Shown here in pieces: positions 17,537-25,591 of a DNA stretch of 64,000 nucleotides. Origin of the DNA: Ammoniphilus sp. YIM 78166 (GTDB taxonomy: Bacteria; Bacillota; Bacilli; Aneurinibacillales; RAOX-1). Made by a program: the position numbers and the translations under genes. Under the pieces are notes generated by a model. The model ran no database searches and had not been told where the DNA came from. It saw nothing but the letters and a program-made list of their open reading frames with translations. The stretch spans positions 372,001 to 436,000 of the forward strand of contig NZ_SDLR01000001.1 in the NCBI RefSeq assembly GCF_004522215.1, in the 5' to 3' direction. Each line of letters opens with the position of its first letter. Position 1 is the stretch's first letter.

Positions 17537-18160
17537 TTGGAGCTAAGCGGTTGGGCAGGGAGTTTATATCGGCTATGCGAATGGGTGATGAGATTGGCCT
17601 ATGTTAATCTTCTTTGGGTTGTTTTTACCTTAGCAGGATTGATCGTATTCGGAGCCATGCCAGCCACGCTGGCAATGTTCGCTGTGGCTAGAAGGTGGGT
17701 AATGGGGGACGGGGACGTACCGGTTTTTCCGCTTTTTTGGAAGGTTTACCAAGCAGAGTTCAAACGAGCAAACGGCTTAGGGCTGTTGTTTGGAGCTTTT
17801 GGGTTCTTTTTATATGTAGATCTGATCTATTTTGAAACATTTTTTTCACATGGGCTGGTCTTTCAAGTCGGCTATTGCTTCTTTTTGGCATTATCTATCC
17901 TGTTTTTCCTTACTTTGATGTTCGCTCTGCCCTATTTTGCTCACTTTCAGGATGGGATGCTGAGAAGCCTATATTCCTCCTTTCTATTAGCGATGTCCCA
18001 TCCGGTTTGTGTATTGAGAATGTTGGCTGGAACGCTTGCCATTTATTATATAGTTTGGTACCTGCCTGGTTTGCAGTTGTTTTTCAGTGCAAGTGCTCTA
18101 AGTGTTTGGCTGATGTGGAATGCGATGAAGGTTTTTGACACTGTCGCGATGAAGGAGTAG
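17537..18160 (+). CDS. DUF624 (YesL-like) membrane protein
   Basis: 207-residue integral membrane protein with about five hydrophobic helices. The N-terminal pattern (LCEWVMRLAYVNLLWVVFTLAG...GAMPATLAMF) is the signature of DUF624/YesL. YesL-type proteins recur in YesMN-linked carbohydrate loci of Bacillales, but no biochemical role is established. The start is TTG 17537 with GAGGTGAT about eight bases upstream. Three bases separate its stop from the MFS gene, so both are probably made from one mRNA. Confidence 0.85.
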   Translation: MELSGWAGSLYRLCEWVMRLAYVNLLWVVFTLAGLIVFGAMPATLAMFAVARRWVMGDGDVPVFPLFWKVYQAEFKRANGLGLLFGAFGFFLYVDLIYFETFFSHGLVFQVGYCFFLALSILFFLTLMFALPYFAHFQDGMLRSLYSSFLLAMSHPVCVLRMLAGTLAIYYIVWYLPGLQLFFSASALSVWLMWNAMKVFDTVAMKE

Positions 18161-18162
18161 AT

Positions 18163-19359
18163 ATGCATTTTCTAATGAAAGCAAAAAGTAAGGGGTTGAT
18201 AAACCTGCCCTTGATGGTCATGTATCTCGATACCTTGCTGATGGCCATCGGTTTCTTTATGCTGGTTCCTTTGCTTGGCGTATATTTTATTGATCATTTG
18301 GCCTGGAGCGCTGCGCTTTCGGGCTTTATTTTGTCCATCAGCGGATTATCCCAGAATGGACTGAAATTTTTTTGCGGAATAGCAGCGGATCGCATGGGCT
18401 TCAAAAATGCCATACTGCTGGGCGTAGCGATTCGGGCGGGCGGCTTTTCCGTATATGGCTTTGTTGAGCATCCTCTAGGGTTTGCGGCGGCGGCTTTTGT
18501 GTCGGGCCTGGGAGGGGCAATGTTCCACCCGGCAAGCTATGCGGCTTATGCCAAATTAGCCGAAGGTTACGATAAGCAACGAATTTATGCGATTCGGGAA
18601 TGGCTTAGCAATATCGGGTTTATTCTCGGTCCAGTCATAGGAATGTTTCTTTTGAAGTTTGATTTTACGTTTGTTAGTTTGATATCGGCTTTGATGTTTT
18701 TACTATCCTTTATTGTGACTTTTCTATTCCTACCGCCGCTGGCTGGAGAAGAGAAGTGTCATTTCTCTTTTCATATGGTTTCGGGCACATTGGGCAGCGA
18801 TCGTCGATTTCTTGTCTTTACGCTTCTTTCAGCAGGAGTCTGGGCTATCTATGTCCAGTTGTATCTCGCCGTTCCTGTCCGAACCACTGCCATACTGGAT
18901 GACGCAAGTGTGATTGGCTATTTGTATATGACGGGTGCCATCTTTATGGTCGTGATGCAGCTGCCCGTCATACGATGGCTGGAGAGTCGGTTCGCTCCCC
19001 TTCAACTGATGGCTGGCGGGACTTTCTTCTTGGGGCTTGGCTTGTTTTGTCTGGGCTGGTCTTCGGGAATGAAGTCCATCATCACTTCTATTTTGGTTTT
19101 TACTTTCGGCCAAATGATTGCCATTCCTGTGATGAACGGCATCATTGCCACTTTTGCGAATGCTTCGTTAACAGCCACATATTTTGGCTTTCAAGGTTTA
19201 GGCCTAGCGATAGGCGGAGTGGCGGGAAATACGATTGGCGGTGTATTATATGACTGGGTTTTGGAGTTTCCTCATGCCCAATGGGTGTCGTGGAGTTCGC
19301 TTTTTATATATTCTATAATCTTGAGCGGATTATTGATGTTAGCCGGAAGGAGGTCATGA
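18163..19359 (+). CDS. MFS transporter
   Basis: 398-residue major facilitator with about 12 membrane helices. The signature loop between helices 2 and 3 reads GIAADRMGFKNAILLG, and a second half-repeat follows after the central loop. The sequence resembles the MdtH/YfkF-like drug or sugar-exporter groups, which are hard to separate by eye. It is the last gene of the tight run behind kdgF and could move uronate monomers or an unrelated compound. Substrate is unknown. Confidence 0.85.
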   Translation: MHFLMKAKSKGLINLPLMVMYLDTLLMAIGFFMLVPLLGVYFIDHLAWSAALSGFILSISGLSQNGLKFFCGIAADRMGFKNAILLGVAIRAGGFSVYGFVEHPLGFAAAAFVSGLGGAMFHPASYAAYAKLAEGYDKQRIYAIREWLSNIGFILGPVIGMFLLKFDFTFVSLISALMFLLSFIVTFLFLPPLAGEEKCHFSFHMVSGTLGSDRRFLVFTLLSAGVWAIYVQLYLAVPVRTTAILDDASVIGYLYMTGAIFMVVMQLPVIRWLESRFAPLQLMAGGTFFLGLGLFCLGWSSGMKSIITSILVFTFGQMIAIPVMNGIIATFANASLTATYFGFQGLGLAIGGVAGNTIGGVLYDWVLEFPHAQWVSWSSLFIYSIILSGLLMLAGRRS

Positions 19360-19360
19360 G

Positions 19361-20299
19361 ATGGTTCATGTTGTAAATGGGGATATCGTAGGAAAAAAAC
19401 TCTCCAATCAGCTGGAGGGTGAAATAATCGTTTGGCGGGAAATGTACGACTACGGACCGCTTCCAGATATGAAGAAGCGAGCAAGCTTTTTTGAAGAAAA
19501 CGTAGGAATTCCATCTCAGTTGTTTCTGGAGAGCTGCGCCAGGCAACGCCGCATGCTTTATGATTTGCCGAGAGGAGCGGAAATTACGCTTTGGTTTGAG
19601 CATGACCGATACGATCAAACCATGCTGATGTATTTGTTGCAGGAGTTGTCAATGAAAGGGTTTCGCGACCTTTCGATGGTCACGCTCGATGCCTATCCGG
19701 GAATCGAGCCTTTTTTCGGGCTGGGGCAGTTGTCCTCCGAGCAGTTAGTTGAGCTCTATTCCTATCGAAGACAAGCGATCACCGGCGAACAAGTACAAGA
19801 GGCGATAACGGGATGGAAGGCGTATACTTCGCCGACACCCTATGACCTGGAAACATGGATAGCAGGGTGCGAGCATCCCCTTCCTTTTTTAGCCCAGGCA
19901 ATGCAAAACCATTTGCAGTATTATCCATCAACTCATACAGGACTGAATGAGGTAGAGGCCTTATCCCTAAGCTTTATCCGCGTTAACAAGTGCTCTTTTG
20001 ACCAGCTGTTTACATATATTTGCAGGAAAAGGCCGCTTGATGGTCTAAGCGATTTGCATTTCGCCGCCCTACTAAGCCAGTTGCTGACGGGAGCAACGCC
20101 CCTACTCAAAAGTGACGGTCCTTTACCTAGCTATCAACAGCCTCAAGCTAACTGCCAGTTCGAATTGACTTCTTTTGGTTCAGACGTCCTAGATGGAAGG
20201 AGAGATCGTTTTTATTTCATAGGCATCGATTGGTGGCTGGGCGGCGTTCATCTGCGAGAGGATCGATGGAGGTGGGATGGGGAAAGGATTGTTGAATAG
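19361..20299 (+). CDS. DUF1835/DUF3658 domain protein
   Basis: 312-residue soluble protein that starts one base after the MFS stop, with AGGAGGT upstream. The N-terminal half (MVHVVNGDIVGKKL...IVWREMYDYGPL and LWFEHDRYDQTMLMYLL) matches DUF1835; the C-terminal half, with DLHFAALLSQLL and a Trp-rich end, is DUF3658-like. No enzymatic function is known for the family. Its closeness to the MFS gene may reflect co-transcription, not a shared pathway. Confidence 0.8.
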   Translation: MVHVVNGDIVGKKLSNQLEGEIIVWREMYDYGPLPDMKKRASFFEENVGIPSQLFLESCARQRRMLYDLPRGAEITLWFEHDRYDQTMLMYLLQELSMKGFRDLSMVTLDAYPGIEPFFGLGQLSSEQLVELYSYRRQAITGEQVQEAITGWKAYTSPTPYDLETWIAGCEHPLPFLAQAMQNHLQYYPSTHTGLNEVEALSLSFIRVNKCSFDQLFTYICRKRPLDGLSDLHFAALLSQLLTGATPLLKSDGPLPSYQQPQANCQFELTSFGSDVLDGRRDRFYFIGIDWWLGGVHLREDRWRWDGERIVE

Positions 20300-20302
20300 C
20301 CC

Positions 20303-20331
20303 TTGACCCGACAGAGAAGATATTAGATAAT
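20303..20331 (+). promoter_or_regulatory. Sigma-A promoter of the zinc-starvation unit
   Basis: TTGACC (20303-20308), 17-base spacer, GATAAT (20326-20331). The predicted transcription start near 20338 falls inside the Zur box just downstream, an arrangement that gives tight repression. Confidence 0.65.
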
Positions 20332-20336
20332 ATAAT

Positions 20337-20351
20337 TCGTAATAATTACGA
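20337..20351. promoter_or_regulatory. Zur box (zinc uptake repressor operator)
   Basis: TCGTAATAATTACGA is a perfect 7-1-7 inverted repeat identical to the Bacillus subtilis Zur consensus (TCGTAATnATTACGA). It overlaps the start of transcription for the COG0523 gene, so the unit should be on only under zinc limitation. Confidence 0.9.
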
Positions 20352-20410
20352 TTATTGCAGATATACATAAGAGGGAGATCGAATCCGTAACGACTAGGGA
20401 GGTATGAACG

Positions 20411-21385
20411 GTGACTGTTGGGAGAATACCGGTTATTGTCTTAAGTGGTTTCTTGGGAAGCGGAAAAACGACCCTCTTGCTGCGGTTGCTTCAGTATGCT
20501 AAAGCAAATGGAAAGAAATCTTCTGTCCTAATGAACGAACTAGGGAGTCTAGATGTCGACGGTCAGATTATCGCCAAGCATCTGAGCGCCGGTGATCTTG
20601 AAAAGCTGTTTGACGGTTGTATTTGCTGTGACAAAAAAAGCGAGGTTGCCTCAAGTGTTCAAAAGCTGCTGAAACGCTCTACCGACATTCTCTTCATCGA
20701 GCTAACAGGAGTGGCGAACCCTGAGGAGATTGCCGATGCACTAACAGAGCCTGAAATTCTGGATCGAGTCTATTTGCATAAAGTGTTAACCGTTCTGGAT
20801 GCTGAGTATGTTTTGGAGTATAATAGCATCTTTGAGTCGGATCGGCAGCTGGTTCACACTCTTCGTCAGCAGATGGCCTTGGCAGATTTTATTATCGTGA
20901 ATAAGTCGGATCTGGTGAGCGAGAAGCATAAAGAAAAGATCGGAAAAGCAGTCCGTAAACAAAATGATACCGCTCCTATTGAATATACAACTTATAGTGA
21001 AGTAGAAATGGACCCTTTATTTACAGGGATTGACGGGAGAAGGCCTAGGAAGCAAACCCTAGCACCCCTCTTTGTTGTGTTAAGCCCATCATGTTCCCAC
21101 CAGGAAGATAAAGCGTCCTATTCTCGTGTTCAAACCGTAAGTTTTTCGGCTCAGAAGCCGTTAAGAGAAAGAGACGTAGAAAAATTCCTGAAAAGATGGT
21201 CTTCTGAACTGCTCAGGGCAAAAGGTTATTTATCGATAGATGGTAAGGGACACCAGCTTATGCAGTTCTCTGGTAAGCGAACGAACTGGCAATTGAATAA
21301 AGAGGTTCAAGAGGTCTATATTGTTTTAATAGGAATGAATTTGGACGTAGAGAAATTGAAAGAAGACTGGGAAAGTCTATCATAA
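20411..21385 (+). CDS. COG0523 GTPase, zinc metallochaperone (YciC/ZagA-like)
   Basis: G3E-family GTPase of 324 residues thought to deliver zinc to client proteins during zinc limitation. The P-loop GFLGSGKTT is at about residues 13-21, the metal-binding GCICC motif has Cys70, Cys72 and Cys73, and NKSDL is the guanine-specificity motif. A CobW C-terminal domain lies at about 225-320. The start is GTG 20411 after GGAGGT. The perfect Zur box upstream separates it from the cobalt and nickel members of the family. No His-rich tail is seen. Confidence 0.9.
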   Translation: MTVGRIPVIVLSGFLGSGKTTLLLRLLQYAKANGKKSSVLMNELGSLDVDGQIIAKHLSAGDLEKLFDGCICCDKKSEVASSVQKLLKRSTDILFIELTGVANPEEIADALTEPEILDRVYLHKVLTVLDAEYVLEYNSIFESDRQLVHTLRQQMALADFIIVNKSDLVSEKHKEKIGKAVRKQNDTAPIEYTTYSEVEMDPLFTGIDGRRPRKQTLAPLFVVLSPSCSHQEDKASYSRVQTVSFSAQKPLRERDVEKFLKRWSSELLRAKGYLSIDGKGHQLMQFSGKRTNWQLNKEVQEVYIVLIGMNLDVEKLKEDWESLS

Positions 21386-21393
21386 GGAGAAAC

Positions 21394-21879
21394 ATGATGG
21401 GAAAGTCAAATGAAGCCTTGCAGGAAATACAGTTATCTCACCATTCGATAGAGCAGTGGCAACGCAGAAAGCGGGAGTTAGAATGGTGGGTGAACCATCC
21501 GAAGCCGGAGAAGCGGCCAAAATCCCTCAAGTGGTTAAAGCAGGATTACGTAGATGAGGAGCTTTATCCTGTTCTGCAACTGTTGAACCAAGCGGGGATT
21601 CCAACTGAGTATTCATGTGCAGGAGTGAGTCTATTAGATGATCCCCATGATCATTCCCTATACGCCTACCTCACTTTTTATAAGAAAGACTTGTCTTCCG
21701 CTCTCATGGAGTATTTGCTCAATCGCATGAAGCATAGGGTCATAGTCGTTTATGAACCCGCTCGCAACCGATATGATGTGTCTTCTTTTTATATTCAACA
21801 CAACCGATCTTTTTGTTTGCTTCTCTACCATTGTGCGATACAATTTTTAAATCATGACAGGCAAGAAGATAACCTCTAG
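21394..21879 (+). CDS. Uncharacterised protein in a Zur-controlled unit
   Basis: 161-residue soluble protein that I cannot assign to a family. It begins nine bases after the COG0523 stop with AAGGAG upstream, and an intrinsic terminator follows, so it is the second gene of the Zur-regulated transcript. An N-terminal charged helical part (residues 1-50, Trp- and Lys-rich) is followed by a compact part with YSCAGVSLLDDPHDHSLYAYLTF broken over residues 70-93; the Cys and the HDH cluster there are possible metal ligands. A zinc-sparing or metal-trafficking role is inferred from the operon only. Confidence 0.7.
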   Translation: MMGKSNEALQEIQLSHHSIEQWQRRKRELEWWVNHPKPEKRPKSLKWLKQDYVDEELYPVLQLLNQAGIPTEYSCAGVSLLDDPHDHSLYAYLTFYKKDLSSALMEYLLNRMKHRVIVVYEPARNRYDVSSFYIQHNRSFCLLLYHCAIQFLNHDRQEDNL

Positions 21880-21899
21880 CTTAATGAGGTTATCTTTTT
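21867..21899 (+). terminator. Intrinsic terminator of the Zur unit
   Basis: AGATAACCTC (21867-21876) pairs with GAGGTTATCT (21886-21895) around a nine-base loop, followed directly by TTTTT. A standard Rho-independent terminator. Confidence 0.85.
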
Positions 21900-21915
21900 A
21901 GTAATTGGAGGAAAT

Positions 21916-23259
21916 ATGCATACCGTCTCAGCAACTTCACTCTCAACCACACCGCCGCTAACACATGGGCAATTTCTTAAGCTTTCTCTACCCTTAATTT
22001 TATCTGGGTTATCGACTCCGCTCTTAGGAGCGGTGGATACCGCTGTTGTCGGTCAATTGCCCCATCCGGCTTATATTGGCGGAGTGGCGATCGGTGCACT
22101 GATCTTTAATTATTTATACTGGGTGCTCGGATTTTTGCGTGTTAGCACGTCCGGGTTCACGGCTCAAGCTCAAGGGGCAGGGAACACCCAGGACTTGCTG
22201 ATGTTTCTGCTCAGACCTTTAGGCATCGCGCTGATTATGGGATGTTTGTTTATTAGCTTACAATCTCCCATAAAGTATCTTTCTTTGCTTCTAATGGAGT
22301 CAAGCCCTGTGGTAGAAGCTCAGGCTTCCAGCTACTTTGATATACGAATTTGGGGTGCACCCTTTGTCCTAGCAAACTACGTTATATTAGGTTGGCTGAT
22401 TGGTATTTCGAAGGTGAAGCTGGCCTTATTTCTTCAAATCTTTATGAACTTATTAAATATAGGATTAGATTTATATTTTGTTCTTGTTCTCCAATGGGGA
22501 GTGCCCGGAGTTGCCTTAGCTACCGTGATTTCTGAGGTAAGTGCCATTGTAGTGGGACTTCTACTTTTATTGGCAAGCAGGAAAATGGATTGGGGTCAAT
22601 GGAGCTGGTCTCATTATTGGGACTCTCGTTCCTTTTTGAAAATGTTTAAAGTGAATCGAGATCTTTTTATCCGCACCATTTGTTTACTCACGGTTTTCGG
22701 TACCTTTACGGCTTATGGGTCAAAGCTGGGTGAGGTCACGTTGGCAGCCAATGCGATCTTGATGCAGCTGCAGTTCATCTTGGCTTACTTCTTTGGAGGA
22801 TTCGCTAATGCTTCGTCCATTCTTATTGGGCGATCGATTGGCAGTAAAAATGAAGCTTTGTTTGATGCTACCATCCGGGTTACGGTGTTATGGTCTATCA
22901 TGGCATCGGTTCTTCTTGCGTTAGGGTTATTTCTTGCACAAGGATGGATTATAAGCTTGTTTACGGCCATAAAAGAAGTGAAAGCTCTGGCATCGGAATA
23001 TATCATTTGGTTGCTGCTCTTTCCCTTTGCCGTGTTCTGGGGGCTGCAGCTCGAGGGAATCTGCGCAGGGGCGACCAATGCCAGGCCAGTACGAAACACG
23101 ATGATCCTATCTATGATCATTTTCCTGGCTTCTGTCTGGCTGCTAACCCCCATCTGGAACAACCATGGCTTATGGTGCTCCTTCGTATTATTTAGCTTAT
23201 CTCGTTCGTTGATTTCTTGGACATATCTCCCTAAACTAAGGAAAAGCAGTTTTTCTTAG
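21916..23259 (+). CDS. MATE-family efflux transporter (DinF-like)
   Basis: 447-residue integral membrane exporter with about 12 hydrophobic helices in two halves. The N-terminal signature LSLPLILSGLSTPLLGAVDTAVVGQL and PAYIGGVAIGALIFN is typical of the DinF branch of the MATE family, which exports cationic compounds using Na+ or H+ gradients. ATG 21916 has a GGAGG site. Its substrate is unknown. It begins after a terminator, so it probably has its own promoter. Confidence 0.88.
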   Translation: MHTVSATSLSTTPPLTHGQFLKLSLPLILSGLSTPLLGAVDTAVVGQLPHPAYIGGVAIGALIFNYLYWVLGFLRVSTSGFTAQAQGAGNTQDLLMFLLRPLGIALIMGCLFISLQSPIKYLSLLLMESSPVVEAQASSYFDIRIWGAPFVLANYVILGWLIGISKVKLALFLQIFMNLLNIGLDLYFVLVLQWGVPGVALATVISEVSAIVVGLLLLLASRKMDWGQWSWSHYWDSRSFLKMFKVNRDLFIRTICLLTVFGTFTAYGSKLGEVTLAANAILMQLQFILAYFFGGFANASSILIGRSIGSKNEALFDATIRVTVLWSIMASVLLALGLFLAQGWIISLFTAIKEVKALASEYIIWLLLFPFAVFWGLQLEGICAGATNARPVRNTMILSMIIFLASVWLLTPIWNNHGLWCSFVLFSLSRSLISWTYLPKLRKSSFS

Positions 23260-23278
23260 AGGAGGTGGGCAGGTTCAG

Positions 23279-23965
23279 ATGGTGATTGAAGATGAATTCA
23301 CGAGGGAGCTTGTCGAGACTTTAGGGCAGCTCACCGAAGGATGGAAAGATAAACTACGAAAAAGGCAAATTAAGCTGGACTTTGCTTATCGGATCGGTCA
23401 AAGTCTGAGTAAAGAGGAGCAGCAGAGGATGGACGTTTTTTTGAAAGAAATGACCATTCATCCCAAGCACGAGTCCCGTGTGCTAACTGCATTCTCTTTA
23501 GGAATATCAGAATGGGCGATTCAAGATATTCTACGCATCTATAGTTTAGGAGAAACGATTCAACAAAAACTGAAGCCTTATAATGACATCATGGCCGAGT
23601 TTAGAAGGATCTATGTTGAGGGATTTGAAGCTGAGTTTCTTGAAGGCAGGCTGCCAAAGGATGAATGGGAGCTTGAGGATCGGTTAAAGTATTATCAATT
23701 GAGATTACAAACCCTTATGGACCAGGTCCCGAAGAGGGAACAGAGTTATAATCGAAGTTACGGTGACAGTTCGATCTCCTCTATTCCGGAAAACAAGGAA
23801 ACAAGATTAATTGAGCTGATCGGGCTAAAGGAAGATGCTACTCATGAAGAAATACTAAAGCAGTTTCGTCATTTGCTAAAGGTCCTCCATCCTGATACTG
23901 GGGGAAGTGCATACTTATTTGGGATGGTGAAGCGAGAGTATGAGCGGTATCAGAGGAGGGAGTAG
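23279..23965 (+). CDS. Protein with C-terminal J-domain
   Basis: 228-residue soluble, highly charged protein. Residues 1-165 are helical with no family I recognise. The last ~60 residues look like a J domain: LIGLKEDATHEEILKQFR, then LLKVLHPDTGGS with the HPD tripeptide that stimulates DnaK, then a helix ending EYERYQRRE. J domains normally sit at the N-terminus, so this is a type III-like co-chaperone with a specialised N-terminal part. GAGGAGGTG lies about 11 bases before the ATG. It precedes a two-component system by 11 bases, but a functional tie is unproven. Confidence 0.72.
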   Translation: MVIEDEFTRELVETLGQLTEGWKDKLRKRQIKLDFAYRIGQSLSKEEQQRMDVFLKEMTIHPKHESRVLTAFSLGISEWAIQDILRIYSLGETIQQKLKPYNDIMAEFRRIYVEGFEAEFLEGRLPKDEWELEDRLKYYQLRLQTLMDQVPKREQSYNRSYGDSSISSIPENKETRLIELIGLKEDATHEEILKQFRHLLKVLHPDTGGSAYLFGMVKREYERYQRRE

Positions 23966-23976
23966 ATCCGTCTATC

Positions 23977-24786
23977 ATGACCTATAACAAATTAAAAGTG
24001 TTTGCGATCCTTCTCCCGACGCTTCTCATTGGGGGCTTTGAGTATGTTCGCCACGAACTTCTCTTAGATCATCTCTCCATGGAAGCAGGGAATCTATATA
24101 TCACTATTCTAACGTTTGTTTTATCCTATATTTTTGCTACCTGGATGTTTAAGAAGATCGATAAGATGAATCAAAAAATAGTGGAGGAGCAGTCCAAGCG
24201 AGCGGTTTATGAGGAACAAGAACGGCTGGCCCGCGAGCTGCATGATAATATAGCCCAAGTGCTATTTTTCCTGAAGGTGAAGTTGAAGCAAGGGGATCTG
24301 ACAGAAGCGAGGATGGCGGTTAACGAGATTGATAATAACCTGAGGCAAGCGATCTTCAACTTGCGTACCATGCCGCATGAATCCGTTGATATGACTCATC
24401 GCATAGGCAGGTGGCTGAATGAGTGGTGTGATCTGACCGGCATAGAAATTTCCAAGCAGGTGGAAATTTCAAAAGGATATTTTACACCGGGCGAAGAAGT
24501 TCAGCTGTTCGGGATTATTCAGGAAGCCTTTACGAATATTCGCAAGCATTCTCAAGCTACACAAGCCACTATTCAGCTGTGGACGGAACCCCAATCTTGG
24601 CGGCTTGTCATCAGTGATAATGGAAAAGGCTTTTTGCCTCCTGCCCCTGCCCATTCCTCCAATCAATTTGGCCTGAAAATGATCAGCGAACGCGCGCAAA
24701 AAATAGGCGCTGAGCTAGAGCTTGGACAAACACCCCTTGGAGGAGCACAACTGATCCTCCGAGCGCAAAGGAAGGTAAAGCCATGA
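23977..24786 (+). CDS. Sensor histidine kinase, NarL/LiaS-type (HisKA_3)
   Basis: 269-residue membrane kinase. Two N-terminal membrane helices (about 7-25 and 40-60) have almost no extracellular loop, as in intramembrane-sensing kinases. A coiled stretch is followed by the HisKA_3 dimerisation box with His89 in RELHDNIAQVL, then a short HATPase_c domain (IIQEAFTNIRKHSQA; SDNGKGF; QFGLKMISERA). The stop overlaps the regulator start by four bases. The signal is unknown; the next operon handles copper-like metal proteins. Confidence 0.9.
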   Translation: MTYNKLKVFAILLPTLLIGGFEYVRHELLLDHLSMEAGNLYITILTFVLSYIFATWMFKKIDKMNQKIVEEQSKRAVYEEQERLARELHDNIAQVLFFLKVKLKQGDLTEARMAVNEIDNNLRQAIFNLRTMPHESVDMTHRIGRWLNEWCDLTGIEISKQVEISKGYFTPGEEVQLFGIIQEAFTNIRKHSQATQATIQLWTEPQSWRLVISDNGKGFLPPAPAHSSNQFGLKMISERAQKIGAELELGQTPLGGAQLILRAQRKVKP

Positions 24787-25442
24787 ATTTAACTTATCAG
24801 GTACTCATTGTAGACGATCATCCCCTAGCAAGGAAAGCCGTAAAAAGCTTGTTGGCGAGTGACCCGTCTTTTGTTCTTGTGGGGGAAGCAACAAGTGGGG
24901 AGGAAGCGCTGAGTGTATGTGAGGAGCTGCAACCAGATTTAGTCTTAATGGATATCCACATGCCGGGGATGAATGGATTGGAGGCTACTCGAGAAATTAA
25001 GCAAAGGCATCCCCAAACCAAGGTCGTGATATTAAGTGTCTCAGACGATATTGCTGATTTATTTACGGCGATTCAATTTGGGGCTCAGGGGTACTTGCTT
25101 AAAAATATGGACCCGGATGATTGGGTCACTTATCTGCATGCTTTAATCGATGGGACAGCCGATGTGTCCCGGGAGTTGGCTGGAAGATTGTTTTACCAAT
25201 TTCGAGAGACGGATAATCCTGATCAGCTCAATCCGGATACACTAACCCCAAGAGAACGGGAAATCCTCCGCCATGTGGCCGAAGGCAAGACGAACAAAGA
25301 ACTAGCAGAAGTACTAAGCATTTCAGAGAATACGGTGAAAAACCACATGAAGAACCTGCTAAAAAAACTTTATTTAGAGAATCGGGTTCAATTGGCCTCC
25401 TATGCCGTTAAGCATGGCATTAGCATACGAAAAGAAAAATAG
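24783..25442 (+). CDS. Response regulator, NarL/LuxR type
   Basis: 219-residue DNA-binding regulator paired with the preceding kinase. The receiver domain (5-120) has the acidic pair in VDDHPLAR, phospho-acceptor Asp57 (LMDIHMPGMNG) and the LLKNM lysine. The LuxR-type helix-turn-helix (about 155-215) reads LTPREREILRHVAEGKTNKE and SENTVKNHMKNLLKKL. It overlaps the kinase by ATGA and is followed by an intrinsic terminator, so the two form a closed operon. Targets are unknown. Confidence 0.93.
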   Translation: MNLTYQVLIVDDHPLARKAVKSLLASDPSFVLVGEATSGEEALSVCEELQPDLVLMDIHMPGMNGLEATREIKQRHPQTKVVILSVSDDIADLFTAIQFGAQGYLLKNMDPDDWVTYLHALIDGTADVSRELAGRLFYQFRETDNPDQLNPDTLTPREREILRHVAEGKTNKELAEVLSISENTVKNHMKNLLKKLYLENRVQLASYAVKHGISIRKEK

Positions 25443-25451
25443 TGTCAGCCC

Positions 25452-25477
25452 AACTGCCGTTTATGGCAGTTTTTTTA
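25452..25477 (+). terminator. Intrinsic terminator after the NarL-type system
   Basis: AACTGCC (25452-25458) pairs with GGCAGTT (25465-25471) and runs into a seven-base T tract. Confidence 0.85.
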
Positions 25478-25591
25478 TGGACAAAAATAGCCCACATGGG
25501 TCATATCCAAGAGTTCACACTCTCTCTATAATAAAAACTGTGCTTATCGATAGGAATTCATTGATTACAAGTAAATAGGGGGACAAATGAC

